A stretch of DNA of 44,080 nt, taken from a virus. The position numbers and the translations under genes are program-made. The notes under the pieces are model-generated. The model worked only from the letters and a program-made list of their open reading frames with translations. It made no database searches and had not been told where the DNA came from. The number at the start of each line of letters is the position of its first letter. Position 1 is the stretch's first letter. The stretch lies in IMG/VR virus record IMGVR_UViG_3300020180_000533, positions 1 to 44,080 of that record; one strand, given 5' to 3'. This document shows positions 1 to 6,091 of the stretch, one piece after another.

Positions 1-149
1 GGGGAGGGGGGGGTCCTTCGAAAGCAACGTGACTCCACCGGGGGACCCAAAGCGGGGACGGTTCGGAACCGCACACCGTGCCCGCCGGTCGGGCGCGCAG
101 GTGTGCGATGCCGCTCAAGCTTGCCGGCTCCGTGACCTACTGGGCGCGG
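1..149. other. Left edge, no gene seen
   Basis: No credible gene lies here. The stretch is downstream of the last leftward gene. It starts in a G-run that may be an assembly or sequencing edge. An inverted repeat CGGTTC-G-GAACCG sits at 59-71 and could be a small hairpin or protein site, but it has no adjacent T-run. Confidence 0.5.
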
Positions 150-458
150 CTAAGCCTCTCGACCGCGCCGTGCTCCAAGTTCCGCGCGGCACTCGAGCGC
201 GCGGGCACACTCGAGCGCGGTCTCGTCTACCAGGCCCTTCAGCGCGCGGCGCAGGGGATCCGTGGTCGCGCCGAGGATGTGCCGGCGGGCGGAGTCTAGC
301 GAGATCTTGACAGAGCCGGCGAGGCCAAGCCATGCATCCTCCCGGGCGGCGCCGCAGGCCGAGCCAGCGTAGAAGGAGGCCAGCGCATCCCGCCACGCGT
401 CCACGTCGAGGACATCGGGGCGCGCGGGCGGGGCTGATCTATCGAGGTTGGTGGTCAT
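150..458 (-). CDS. Hypothetical protein, 102 aa, end of early operon
   Basis: Function not recognised. The product is a mostly helical, charged protein with four cysteines scattered without a CxxC pair. The ATG was chosen because it lies exactly nine bases after a copy of the CGTTCGG/CYGGCT element; reading further upstream would run through that element. No Shine-Dalgarno sequence is visible, so translation is probably leaderless if the element is a promoter. It is the last gene of the leftward cluster and is separated by about 40 bases from the gene before it, so it is probably transcribed at least partly on its own. Confidence 0.6.
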   Translation of the reverse strand: MTTNLDRSAPPARPDVLDVDAWRDALASFYAGSACGAAREDAWLGLAGSVKISLDSARRHILGATTDPLRRALKGLVDETALECARALECRAELGARRGREA

Positions 459-467
459 GCTCAATCG

Positions 468-493
468 AGCCAGCGCCATCCCAGAACCGAACG
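468..493 (-). promoter_or_regulatory. Element copy 1: CGTTCGG-N13-CTGGCT, 9 nt before ATG
   Basis: Read on the minus strand: CGTTCGG, 13 bases, CTGGCT, nine bases, then the ATG of the 102-aa gene. If the ATG is the transcript start, the boxes sit near -35 and -15 to -10. This fits a promoter for a leaderless mRNA. The conservation is seen directly; the promoter role is inferred. Confidence 0.7.
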
Positions 494-497
494 GCCA

Positions 498-722
498 TTA
501 TTCATTTTCGATCCTTGAGAGTACGTGAGCCAGCGCACGACAGGCGCGCGACCCGTCTAATGCGCCTTTGAGCGCCGCATCGGCAACTACCTTGAGTTCT
601 TCATCTGCGCCCACGACGGCCCGCGCTCCGTCGCGCGCGGCTGCGGCTGCGGCGACGAACAAGCGCCCGGCAGTAGCGGCGCTCTCGGCGAGGGCTGCGG
701 CGGCTGCGATGTCGGCTCTCAC
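498..722 (-). CDS. Hypothetical alanine-rich protein, 74 aa
   Basis: Function not recognised. More than a third of the residues are alanine, in a pattern that suggests one or two long helices, and the end is acidic (RIENE). It starts at a GTG that overlaps the stop of the gene before it (GTGA), so it is probably translationally coupled to it. It ends just before an element copy, which separates it from the next gene. Small alanine-rich helical proteins recur in this cluster and may be related. Confidence 0.55.
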   Translation of the reverse strand: MRADIAAAAALAESAATAGRLFVAAAAAARDGARAVVGADEELKVVADAALKGALDGSRACRALAHVLSRIENE

Positions 723-946
723 GACGCCCCGCCTTCGCCGAGCACGCCGCGCTCCACCGCTGAGTCCACTCGCTCGGCGATCTCTCTCAGCTCCTCGTCC
801 CCGATGTCCCTATAGCGCAGGTCGAGGATGTCGGCCTGTGTGATGCACCACAGATCTGTGATGACGATGCCGACGGCCCGCGCGTCTGGGCGGAGATCGC
901 GGATCGCTCGGCCGAGGTCCTCTGCCGTCTCGATGCGCCCGATCAC
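719..946 (-). CDS. Hypothetical protein, 75 aa, GEGGAS tail
   Basis: Function not recognised. The sequence looks like a folded alpha/beta protein (IETAEDLGRAIRDL, then GIVITDLW). The GTG start overlaps the upstream stop (GTGA). Its last codons encode GGAS and carry the GGCGGTG-type ribosome binding sequence for the next gene; this boundary design repeats at many junctions in the cluster. The low glycine and good codon bias across the middle suggest a real gene. Confidence 0.6.
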   Translation of the reverse strand: MIGRIETAEDLGRAIRDLRPDARAVGIVITDLWCITQADILDLRYRDIGDEELREIAERVDSAVERGVLGEGGAS

Positions 947-1086
947 GTCGCACCGCCTTCGAGTCCGTCTGCGGTCGTTACGTGTAGCACGTCCGCTTCG
1001 TCGCTGGCTGCGTCTCGAGCGTCTTGCGCGAGCTCGGCGGCGTGCTCGGCTCGTGAGTCGCCGGCGGGGTGTGTGTGGCGGTTCAT
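943..1086 (-). CDS. Hypothetical small protein, 47 aa
   Basis: A short acidic protein, rich in alanine, aspartate and histidine, ending EGGAT. The ATG overlaps the upstream stop in an ATGA arrangement, which fixes this start; longer in-frame readings give arginine-rich sequence typical of a wrong frame. Its 3' end again contains the GGCGGTGCGACGTGA junction that starts the next gene. Function unknown; the case for a gene rests on the tight overlaps on both sides. Confidence 0.5.
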   Translation of the reverse strand: MNRHTHPAGDSRAEHAAELAQDARDAASDEADVLHVTTADGLEGGAT

Positions 1087-1316
1087 TCTTTGGGCTCCTC
1101 GCACGGTGTCCACCCGTCGATCGTAGGGGCGTAGTCTGCGCCTCCGGCGTCGTATCCCGTCATGGCGAGTCGGTCGCTGGAGTCCTCGTCGGCCACGTCC
1201 CATGTGATGGTGCGGTCGCTCCTGTCATACGTTTTGCGAAAGTAGCTGCCGTCGTGCCAGCCGTACGAGACCTCGACGATCTGGCCCTGATCCGCGCGCG
1301 GGGTGGCGAGCTTCAC
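1083..1316 (-). CDS. Hypothetical protein, 77 aa
   Basis: Function not recognised. The protein has a beta-rich look with many aromatic and acidic residues (EVSYGWHDGSYFRKTYD, then DGWTPCEEPKE). The GTG start was chosen because it overlaps the upstream stop (GTGA); upstream in-frame sequence is arginine-rich and belongs to the overlapping gene. Both ends overlap neighbours, so it is part of one polycistronic message. Confidence 0.6.
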   Translation of the reverse strand: MKLATPRADQGQIVEVSYGWHDGSYFRKTYDRSDRTITWDVADEDSSDRLAMTGYDAGGADYAPTIDGWTPCEEPKE

Positions 1317-1558
1317 GAGGCACCGCCTTCTTCTGCCGCGACCGCCGCCAGGACCTCTAGCGCGGTGAGTCGATCGAACGGGTCGCCGAGGTTCGGCGCG
1401 GAGTACCATCCGCTCCACCCCTCGGGCATTTTCGCGTAGACGTAGCTGCACCCCTCGCCGCCTACGCGGCGCGCGATCCGGTGCCGCCGCCTCTCGCGCG
1501 TTGCGCTAACCTCGCGCGTTGAAGTCGTCCGAGAAACTCCGAAGTGATAGACGCTCAC
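1313..1558 (-). CDS. Hypothetical protein, 81 aa, EEGGAS tail
   Basis: Function not recognised. A basic N-terminal half (TRERRRHRIARR) is followed by an aromatic segment (YVYAKMPEGWSGWYS) and a helical end. Starts at GTG overlapping the 36-aa gene before it (GTGA) and ends with the repeated GGAS boundary module. The basic half could contact nucleic acid, but no named DNA-binding motif is visible. Confidence 0.55.
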   Translation of the reverse strand: MSVYHFGVSRTTSTREVSATRERRRHRIARRVGGEGCSYVYAKMPEGWSGWYSAPNLGDPFDRLTALEVLAAVAAEEGGAS

Positions 1559-1665
1559 GAGGCACCGCCTTCGGCGCGAGCGGCGTCGGCGCGGATGCGG
1601 TCGAGCGCGGTTTGAGCCTCTGCGCGTGTGGGGTAGGTTTCGGTGTGGTTGAGTTCGGGGTCCAT
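1555..1665 (-). CDS. Small helical protein, 36 aa, behind element copy 2
   Basis: A 36-residue protein starting MDPELNH and continuing as a single amphipathic helix, ending in EGGAS. The ATG is exactly nine bases after an element copy, and the stop overlaps the next gene start (GTGA). Its first two residues, MD, match those of three other genes that directly follow the element. Function unknown; context is the main evidence. Confidence 0.5.
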   Translation of the reverse strand: MDPELNHTETYPTRAEAQTALDRIRADAARAEGGAS

Positions 1666-1672
1666 GGCTGGT

Positions 1673-1903
1673 TCAGCCGGGGCGCGGCGGCGACCGAACG
1701 GGAATTCCGTTTAGGTATTCTGTGCTTTGCTCGGGCGACCCTCCGACGGTGCGGACGGTTCGACCATCGACCGATAGCGCGCGGCCGGCGCGGTCCGCCT
1801 CGGCGGGGGAGTTTGCGGTACAGAGGACCCGGCCGGCGGCGTCGCGGACGTCGTACAGGGCGATGCAGACGGCGTTGATCGTCTCGGAGTAGTAGCGGTT
1901 CAC
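1673..1903 (-). CDS. Hypothetical protein, 76 aa
   Basis: Function not recognised. It resembles small phage proteins with a strand-turn-strand core (IALYDVRDAAGRVLCTANS) followed by a helix (PAEADRAGRAL). The GTG start overlaps the upstream stop (GTGA); in-frame extension upstream gives proline-rich sequence, a sign of a wrong frame. The final residues VRSPPRPG are encoded by element copy 2, so the C-terminus is probably constrained by a DNA signal rather than by protein function. Confidence 0.6.
   Translation of the reverse strand: MNRYYSETINAVCIALYDVRDAAGRVLCTANSPAEADRAGRALSVDGRTVRTVGGSPEQSTEYLNGIPVRSPPRPG
1675..1700 (-). promoter_or_regulatory. Element copy 2: CGTTCGG-N13-CCGGCT
   Basis: Minus strand: CGTTCGG, 13 bases, CCGGCT, nine bases, ATG of the 36-aa gene. 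It overlaps the 3' end of the upstream gene, whose TGA stop lies in the GGCTGA part and whose C-terminus (VRSPPRPG) is encoded by the element itself. Confidence 0.7.
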
Positions 1904-2085
1904 GGGCGGGCTTCCTTGTCGAGTATGCGTCTGGCCCAGGCTTTCAGGCGGGGAGAGGTGAGCGGCTCCGCCAGGGCGCGGCGTGCCACGTCGGCGGCGG
2001 ACACCGTCGGCGGCTGCGGCGGCTTCGGTCCGCCTAGTGCACGCCAGAGCGTTTCCTGGTTCTTCGGGCTTCTGCGGGTTCTCAT
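1900..2085 (-). CDS. Hypothetical protein, 61 aa
   Basis: Basic small protein beginning MRTRRSPKNQETLW and ending with a helix (LKAWARRILDKEARP). The ATG overlaps the upstream stop (ATGA). The junction around its start, GAAAGCGG(C/G)(T/C)CCGCATGAGAAC, is nearly identical to the one at the 109-aa gene about 500 bases away, so the two starts share a module. Function unknown. Confidence 0.5.
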   Translation of the reverse strand: MRTRRSPKNQETLWRALGGPKPPQPPTVSAADVARRALAEPLTSPRLKAWARRILDKEARP

Positions 2086-2264
2086 GCGGAGCCGCTTTCG
2101 GTGTGAGCGCGAGCGGCGGCGCGGGCGGCTGCGTAAGCGTCGGCCTCGGCGCGAGCGGCGTCGGCGCGAAGGATGATGTAAGCGGCGTATGCGCGAGCGG
2201 CGGCGGCGCGTGCAGCGATGTAGGCATCGGCGGCGCGGGCAGCCTCGGCGTCGGCGCGACTCAC
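2082..2264 (-). CDS. Alanine-rich ADAYxAAR-repeat protein, 60 aa
   Basis: About half alanine, with repeated ADAY-AARA segments that predict a single long helix. It ends HTESGSA, from the same junction module that ends the 90-aa gene nearby. The same ADAYA repeat appears in the 26-aa and 35-aa genes further upstream. GTG start overlapping the previous stop (GTGA). Function unknown; low complexity makes the coding call moderately uncertain. Confidence 0.45.
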   Translation of the reverse strand: MSRADAEAARAADAYIAARAAAARAYAAYIILRADAARAEADAYAAARAAARAHTESGSA

Positions 2265-2590
2265 GCGGCACCGCCTTCCGCGCGCCACGCGCGCCACGCG
2301 CGCTGCACGTGTCGGCGGATCGTCGCCGCTAAGTGCTTCGAATCACTGCACAACGTGCCGCCGCGTCCGTCCGTCGGCTGCACGCTAGTACCGTCAGGCC
2401 GTAACTCATAGACGTACCCGCTGCGCGAGTGTGCGAGGTACTCAACCGCGATCGGTAGCGGCAGATCGCGGCCCATCGAGTCGCGTGCGCGTCCGAGCGC
2501 TTCGGCCAGATCCTCGGCGAGAATGGTCAGCGTCGCACGACCTGGGTAGCTAGACGTGACTCGGTACGATGCGGGCTTGCGGGTTCTCAT
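2261..2590 (-). CDS. Hypothetical protein, 109 aa
   Basis: Function not recognised. A globular mixed protein: strands (YRVTSSYPGRATLTIL), a helix (AEDLAEALGRARDS), then a segment with aromatic residues (SGYVYELRPDG) and a basic helical end (IRRHVQRAWRAWRAEGGAA). The ATG overlaps the stop of the gene before it (ATGA). Codon pattern and residue mix are better than for most small genes here, so it is very likely real. Confidence 0.65.
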   Translation of the reverse strand: MRTRKPASYRVTSSYPGRATLTILAEDLAEALGRARDSMGRDLPLPIAVEYLAHSRSGYVYELRPDGTSVQPTDGRGGTLCSDSKHLAATIRRHVQRAWRAWRAEGGAA

Positions 2591-2859
2591 GCGGACCCGC
2601 TTTCGAGGGCGCGCTGTCGGCGAATCCGGAGGAAGGCTGCGCGGGCTGCGCGGCTGGCTGCGGCGGCGATTTTGCCGGCGTCGTGCCCGTCGACTCCTGG
2701 GCACGCTTCGAGTGCGAATAGGGTCGAGTGCCAGACGTCAACCGGCGGGCTGACGTGCTCACCTGAAGCGCGCTGGAATCCGGAGAACAGGCTGTCAGCG
2801 TCGCGGCGCATCTCTTCGTTGTGGCATAGCGGCCAGTCGTAGCGTTTACTGTTGCTCAC
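2587..2859 (-). CDS. Hypothetical protein, 90 aa
   Basis: Function not recognised. Starts VSNSKRYDWPLCHNEEMRRD, followed by a short aromatic segment and a C-terminal alanine/arginine helix ending ALESGSA. GTG start overlapping the upstream stop (GTGA). The last 20 bases are the shared GAAAGCGG junction module leading into the next ATG. It could be a small regulatory protein, but there is no clear motif. Confidence 0.6.
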   Translation of the reverse strand: MSNSKRYDWPLCHNEEMRRDADSLFSGFQRASGEHVSPPVDVWHSTLFALEACPGVDGHDAGKIAAAASRAARAAFLRIRRQRALESGSA

Positions 2860-3083
2860 GTGGGCTCGCTTTCGAGGAAGTTGATCGTGCATTGGTTCTC
2901 GAGCATGAGTCCTTCGTACTGCGCGCTGCGCGTCCGGGCTGCGGCGGCGAGTTCCGATCTCTTGTGAAGCTCTTGGTAGCGGGCTTCTTCAAGCGCGCAC
3001 GTGCGCCATTCGGCGAGCTGTGCGTTTCGTTCCGTGAGCTGGTGCGAGAGACTTGCGAGCACGTCGGCCGGTGTGGTGTCCAT
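2856..3083 (-). CDS. Hypothetical coiled-coil protein, 75 aa, behind element copy 3
   Basis: Predicted to be nearly all helix, with heptad-like hydrophobic spacing (LASLSHQLTERNAQLAEW onward). It begins MDTTPAD. The ATG is nine bases after an element copy, and no Shine-Dalgarno is visible. An upstream in-frame reading would translate through the element, so the shorter start is preferred. Its start region is closely similar to that of the 16-aa leader gene near 10.4 kb. Function unknown. Confidence 0.6.
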   Translation of the reverse strand: MDTTPADVLASLSHQLTERNAQLAEWRTCALEEARYQELHKRSELAAAARTRSAQYEGLMLENQCTINFLESEPT

Positions 3084-3092
3084 GCTGCGATC

Positions 3093-3118
3093 AGCCAGAG
3101 CGCCGGGCGAACCGAACG
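3093..3118 (-). promoter_or_regulatory. Element copy 3: CGTTCGG-N13-CTGGCT
   Basis: Minus strand: CGTTCGG, 13 bases, CTGGCTGA, then ATG nine bases after CTGGCT. The preceding bases CCCGCCTCTTTTC resemble those before copy 4, so these two copies share a longer upstream block. It lies in a true intergenic gap of about 60 bases. Confidence 0.75.
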
Positions 3119-3146
3119 CGAAAAGAGAAAAGAGGCGGGCCACGAA

Positions 3147-3875
3147 CTAGCGGCATCGACCGCGTCTAGGTTCGAGGTCGCGCAGGATCTCGGCTGCGAT
3201 GCGCGCCGAGAGGGGGAGAGTGACAGCCAGCACGTCGTCTGCGTTGGCGGCGTCAGCGGCGGCGACAACCGCGGTCGCGACGGTCTCCCTCGCGCGGGCC
3301 ACGGCCGCCTGCGCGTCGCAGACGCCGCTGGCGACGGCGAAAACGCTTACGTCGGCGGCAGCCACGCCATCGACGTAGGCCGCCGCGACTTTGTAGGCGG
3401 CGCAGGCCGCCCGAGACTCGGCATTTGGGAAGCGGCGGGATGCGGCGGCGGCGACTGCGGCATCCGCAACGACGACCGCGTCTCGCGCGCCGACAAGAGT
3501 CTCAGCACTCTCGCACGCTGCGATCAGCGCCCCGTCGATCTTGGCGTGCCGGAGCCAGAGCGGCAGCACCTCGCGGATCGTACGCAGCGCAAGCCGTTGA
3601 GCGAACTCGCGCGAGTCGATCGTCCCCTTACTGCCGACTTGCGCGACCATGAAGTCACGCATCCCTTTCGCACGCGCCGCCGTACTCGACCAGCGCGTGT
3701 CGTTGAGCCTGCGTCCGAACGCGGACACGGCATCATCGACACACTCGGGGTGGTTGGTGATGGGCAGGCCGAGCGCCGCGCAGACGGCCTCCTGGGCGCA
3801 GAACGTGGATGTCCTGTCGCCACGGCCAGAAACGAGGCCGTTGGCGAGGATCTTGTCGAGGATTTCGAGGTTCAT
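3147..3875 (-). CDS. Conserved phage hypothetical protein, 242 aa
   Basis: Looks like a phage and plasmid family of unknown function whose N-terminal part carries FCAQEAVCAALGLP, a cysteine and histidine region (NHPECVDDAV), then SAFGRRLND and AKGMRDFMVAQVGSKG. That region spans roughly residues 20-100. The C-terminal half is alanine-rich and helical, probably an extended or disordered helix. The ATG follows element copy 4 by nine bases. It is one of the largest genes of the cluster and has gaps on both sides, so it is probably its own transcription unit. No enzymatic motif is certain. Confidence 0.75.
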   Translation of the reverse strand: MNLEILDKILANGLVSGRGDRTSTFCAQEAVCAALGLPITNHPECVDDAVSAFGRRLNDTRWSSTAARAKGMRDFMVAQVGSKGTIDSREFAQRLALRTIREVLPLWLRHAKIDGALIAACESAETLVGARDAVVVADAAVAAAASRRFPNAESRAACAAYKVAAAYVDGVAAADVSVFAVASGVCDAQAAVARARETVATAVVAAADAANADDVLAVTLPLSARIAAEILRDLEPRRGRCR

Positions 3876-3884
3876 GTTCCGATC

Positions 3885-3910
3885 AGCCGGAGCGCGCTGC
3901 GGAGCGAACG
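3885..3910 (-). promoter_or_regulatory. Element copy 4: CGTTCGC-N13-CCGGCT
   Basis: Minus strand: CGTTCGC (last base differs from the consensus), 13 bases, CCGGCTGA, ATG nine bases after CCGGCT. Preceded by CCCGCCTCTTTTCG, shared with copy 3 and forming the tail of a strong hairpin just upstream. Confidence 0.75.
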
Positions 3911-3921
3911 CGAAAAGAGGC

Positions 3922-3957
3922 GGGCCGGCCCCGCGCTTCCCGTCGCGTGGCCGGCCC
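3922..3957 (-). terminator. Hairpin plus T-run, probable intrinsic terminator
   Basis: Perfect 9-bp inverted repeat GGGCCGGCC / GGCCGGCCC with an 18-base loop, followed on the minus strand by GCCTCTTTTC. It lies between the stop of a tiny membrane gene and element copy 4, exactly where one transcript should end and the next begin. A second inverted repeat (CTCGAGC/GCTCGAG) lies just upstream at about 3964-3989. Confidence 0.6.
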
Positions 3958-3995
3958 TATCGTCTCGAGCACGACCGTAGCGCTCGAGCCGGGTA

Positions 3996-4094
3996 CTAGC
4001 AGAGCATGAGTGCGAGCACGCAGAGCGCGCAGAGCAAGCCGAAGCCGCAGCCGCAGCCGATGGCATCTGGTTCGAGGTCTTGGTGCACGTTCAC
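3996..4094 (-). CDS. Tiny cysteine-rich membrane protein, 32 aa
   Basis: A 32-residue product: polar N-terminus (VNVHQDLEPDAIG), then one hydrophobic span with five cysteines (CGCGFGLLCALCVLALMLC). It is long enough for a single membrane helix. GTG start overlapping the upstream stop (GTGA), TAG stop, then a terminator hairpin. Function unknown; size and topology suit a small membrane effector or exclusion peptide, but that is a guess. Confidence 0.5.
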   Translation of the reverse strand: MNVHQDLEPDAIGCGCGFGLLCALCVLALMLC

Positions 4095-4279
4095 GATCGG
4101 CCCTTGATCTCGGCGCGTGTGCGCTCGATTGCCTCGGCGGCCGTGGGCGGCGTGTGGCCGAACGGTAGCTCGGGCGTGTCGTGCTCGGCGAGGATGCGGC
4201 GGACCTCGAGGCGGAACGCGTGGGGGTCCACGTTTTCGAGCGCGAGTCGGATGCGGCGAACGATGGATGCGTCGGTCAT
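4091..4279 (-). CDS. Hypothetical protein, 62 aa
   Basis: Function not recognised. Helical: MTDASIVRRIRLALEN, a proline-rich break (PELPFGHTPP), then a second helix ending IKGRS. The ATG overlaps the stop of the gene before it (ATGA). Part of a three- to four-gene unit starting at element copy 5. Confidence 0.55.
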   Translation of the reverse strand: MTDASIVRRIRLALENVDPHAFRLEVRRILAEHDTPELPFGHTPPTAAEAIERTRAEIKGRS

Positions 4280-4503
4280 TTGCGGGCCTTCCACCAGGGC
4301 TCGAACGCGAAAGGGACCTCGATCCACGGCGCGCCGGCGTCGGTTTGGTGCCTTGTCGATTGCGGTCTGATTCCGAGTCGTGCGTAGTGCTCGGTCACTA
4401 GGCGGTCCGATTCGGGCGTCCAGCGCACCCAAAGATCGCTTTCGTGGTTCTCCATCTCGGCTCCGATAGCCAGTAGCTCGGCGTGCAGCGTCGGCGTGTT
4501 CAC
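4276..4503 (-). CDS. Hypothetical protein, 75 aa
   Basis: Function not recognised. It carries several tryptophans (DLWVRW, APWIEVPFAF, EPWWKARK), suggesting a small folded domain. GTG start overlaps the stop of the 17-aa leader reading frame (GTGA), so its translation probably depends on ribosomes finishing that leader. Residue composition supports a real gene. Confidence 0.6.
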   Translation of the reverse strand: MNTPTLHAELLAIGAEMENHESDLWVRWTPESDRLVTEHYARLGIRPQSTRHQTDAGAPWIEVPFAFEPWWKARK

Positions 4504-4553
4504 GCTGCAACCCCCGCGAACCCCGAAACGCCCCCGTTGTAGTGAGTATCCAT
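4500..4553 (-). CDS. 17-aa leader peptide behind element copy 5
   Basis: Encodes MDTHYNGGVSGFAGVAA. The ATG lies exactly nine bases after an element copy, and the TGA overlaps the next GTG start. It resembles the 16-aa leader near 10.4 kb in size, MDT start, position after the element and coupling to the next gene. It may serve mainly to carry leaderless ribosomes into the downstream gene. Confidence 0.45.
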   Translation of the reverse strand: MDTHYNGGVSGFAGVAA

Positions 4554-4560
4554 GCCGCGT

Positions 4561-4878
4561 TTAGCCGGGACGATCATGGGGCCGAACGGAGTTTTCCTGA
4601 ATCGCGCGCTGATGCACCGCGTGCGCTAACGCTCGCCCGGTTTCGTGTGCGCCCTTGAGGGCTGTGCGGGTTCGCTCGTCCTTGAGGCTGTCGATTGCCA
4701 GGCCGTGAGCGCCCTTGAGGTAGCCGGCCGCGGCGGCGATTGAGACGAGCGCGGCGTCGATCGAGGCGAGCGCGGCGATTGGTTCTTGCTCGTCGAGCGC
4801 GCGCTGGACAAACGCGCGCGCGAGTTGCTGGGCGGCGTGCACGCCATCGGCCACGGCCTGATCGTCGGTGGGGCGCAT
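4561..4878 (-). CDS. Hypothetical helical protein, 105 aa
   Basis: Function not recognised. Mostly helix, alanine-rich (IAALASIDAALVSIAAAAGY), with repeated polar helices after it. The upstream stop and this ATG share a base (TGATG); a GTG one codon earlier would give a GTGA overlap instead, so the exact start is uncertain by one residue. The C-terminal VRPHDRPG is encoded by element copy 5. It could be a small oligomeric helical protein. Confidence 0.55.
   Translation of the reverse strand: MRPTDDQAVADGVHAAQQLARAFVQRALDEQEPIAALASIDAALVSIAAAAGYLKGAHGLAIDSLKDERTRTALKGAHETGRALAHAVHQRAIQENSVRPHDRPG
4563..4588 (-). promoter_or_regulatory. Element copy 5: CGTTCGG-N13-CCGGCT
   Basis: Minus strand: CGTTCGG, 13 bases, CCGGCTAA, ATG nine bases after CCGGCT. 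It overlaps the 3' end of the upstream gene; the TAA stop is inside the element and the encoded tail is VRPHDRPG, like the VRSPPRPG tail at copy 2. Confidence 0.7.
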
Positions 4879-5126
4879 CACGGCCTCACGCTGGGCCGGC
4901 GCGCGTCCTGTTCGCGCATCTCGTCGAGCCACGATCCGAAGACGGATCGCATGGGTTCGCCGTGCAGCCCGAGGATGGCTTCCTCGACCGAGTAGTCGGG
5001 GCGGCGCCCTCGGTCTAGAGCCCGCTCCCGCGTCCGCATGGCCGACGTGGAGAGGTGGAGCAATCCGCGGATTTCGCCCGCGGTGGTCGTGACTGTGGCT
5101 GAGAGGTCGATTGGTTTTCGGTTCAT
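4878..5126 (-). CDS. Hypothetical protein, 82 aa, behind element copy 6
   Basis: Function not recognised. N-terminal MNRKPIDLSATVTTTAGEI, then helical segments with several arginines and an end rich in charged residues. The ATG follows an element copy by ten bases and overlaps the upstream stop (ATGA). The composition is that of a small soluble protein; no motif is visible. Confidence 0.55.
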   Translation of the reverse strand: MNRKPIDLSATVTTTAGEIRGLLHLSTSAMRTRERALDRGRRPDYSVEEAILGLHGEPMRSVFGSWLDEMREQDARRPSVRP

Positions 5127-5605
5127 GGTTCCATCGAGCCGTGGCGGGTTCGCATCCGAACGAGCCGGCCGGCCTCGCTCTCCAGGATCTTCTGAGCCTG
5201 CGCGCGTGCGTGCGGCAGCACGTAGACGGCCTGCTCGGCTCCTGGCGTCGAGGCGCGCTCGACATCGACCCAGCCGCGGCGCTCCCAGCCTTGCACGACG
5301 GGCCAGGGGAGCCGCGCGCGCGCTCCGGTAGCCCAGAGCACCTCGGCTCGGCCTCGGCTCACGCGACGCAGCACGCCGCGTCCTGTGCGGGCTGGTGAGA
5401 GCTCGAGCAGGGCCTCGGCGCAGCGAGCCTCTTGGGGCTGGCGGCGTGGGCCTGTGCCCGTGACGATGCCCGGTGGTCCAGGGTCGCCGGTGGCGCTGCG
5501 GCGGCTCCGCATGTAGTGGGCCGCGCAGAGCCCGATCCGCCACGCTGGCGACGGCCCCCCGTCCTCGGCGGTCTGGCATCCGAGCCGGTGCGCGCAGTCG
5601 CTCAC
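5123..5605 (-). CDS. Hypothetical protein with N-terminal Cys/His cluster, 160 aa
   Basis: Function not recognised. The first 30 residues contain C4, C10, C27 and H30, a plausible zinc site resembling short zinc modules in phage proteins. A middle part (residues about 75-125) reads like a winged-helix or other small DNA-binding fold (EALLELSPARTGRGVLRRV, then WPVVQGWERRGWVDVE), followed by a helical end. GTG start overlaps the previous stop (GTGA). A role as a small DNA-binding regulator is possible but inferred only from fold impression. Confidence 0.6.
   Translation of the reverse strand: MSDCAHRLGCQTAEDGGPSPAWRIGLCAAHYMRSRRSATGDPGPPGIVTGTGPRRQPQEARCAEALLELSPARTGRGVLRRVSRGRAEVLWATGARARLPWPVVQGWERRGWVDVERASTPGAEQAVYVLPHARAQAQKILESEAGRLVRMRTRHGSMEP
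5137..5162 (-). promoter_or_regulatory. Element copy 6: CGTTCGG-N13-ACGGCT
   Basis: Minus strand: CGTTCGG, 13 bases, ACGGCT, then ten bases to ATG (one more than usual). It lies entirely within the 3' coding end of the upstream gene and encodes part of its VRMRTRHG tail. The first base of the second box and the spacing to ATG differ from the other copies. Confidence 0.6.
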
Positions 5606-5682
5606 GCAGTCTCCTTCGGCGTCAGGGCGCGTGCGTCGGCGGTCGCGTATGCGTCGGCTTCGAGTCGGTCGGTGGGGGTCAT
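5602..5682 (-). CDS. 26-aa ADAYATADA peptide
   Basis: A 26-residue frame beginning MTPTDRLEADAYATADA. It overlaps both neighbours (ATGA at the start, GTGA at the end). A 26-base stretch inside it is identical to one in the 35-aa gene 690 bases upstream. This shows module sharing rather than chance. Function unknown. Confidence 0.4.
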   Translation of the reverse strand: MTPTDRLEADAYATADARALTPKETA

Positions 5683-5792
5683 GACGTTCCCTCAACCAGC
5701 ACGCCGAGCACGAAGCCAATCGTGATCAACGCAGCCGTCACGAGCCACCACGGAGCGCGGTCGAATGGAATCCAAGGCTTGCCGGTGTTCAC
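5679..5792 (-). CDS. Tiny single-span membrane protein, 37 aa
   Basis: N-terminal VNTGKPWIPFDRAPWW followed by one hydrophobic span (LVTAALITIGFVLGVLV) and a short polar tail EGTS. GTG start overlaps the previous stop and the TGA overlaps the next ATG. The topology is a one-helix membrane peptide; it is one of three in the cluster. Function unknown. Confidence 0.55.
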   Translation of the reverse strand: MNTGKPWIPFDRAPWWLVTAALITIGFVLGVLVEGTS

Positions 5793-6091
5793 GACAACAC
5801 CTCGTCGTTCACCGCGTCAGCGAGCGCCGCTTGGAACTCGGCGTCCGCGCCGCAACGCAACGCGCGCAGATCGCCGCGGAGCTGCGTGATCTGCTCATTC
5901 GCCGCGAGCAGCTCGGCACGCAGCGCGTCGAGCTGGGTGAGGGCTACGAGGTATCCGTGTGCGAAATGCATCTCCGCTCGGTATCCGCCAAACTCTAAGT
6001 AGAGACGATTGAACAGGGCATATCCGCCCGTGCCGATCTTCTCACGAGCTACTGCAACCGCCTCACGCTCGGGGTCTGTAAGTTCGTTCAT
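5789..6091 (-). CDS. MNELTDPE-family protein, short paralogue, 100 aa
   Basis: Function not recognised. The first 66 residues are identical to those of the 205-aa gene 1.36 kb upstream because both lie in a perfect 255-bp repeat. The N-terminus (MNELTDPEREAVAVAREKIG) is followed by an aromatic segment (YALFNRLYLEFGGY) and a coiled-coil region (LDALRAELLAANEQITQLRG). The last 35 residues resemble an internal segment of the longer paralogue, as if a middle part had been deleted. ATG overlaps the previous stop (ATGA). Confidence 0.65.
   Translation of the reverse strand: MNELTDPEREAVAVAREKIGTGGYALFNRLYLEFGGYRAEMHFAHGYLVALTQLDALRAELLAANEQITQLRGDLRALRCGADAEFQAALADAVNDEVLS

Noticed and set aside
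2892-3980. Long open plus-strand frame of about 360 codons
   Set aside because: It lies opposite well-supported minus-strand genes and its translation is arginine- and glycine-rich, a usual antisense effect of high-GC codon bias.
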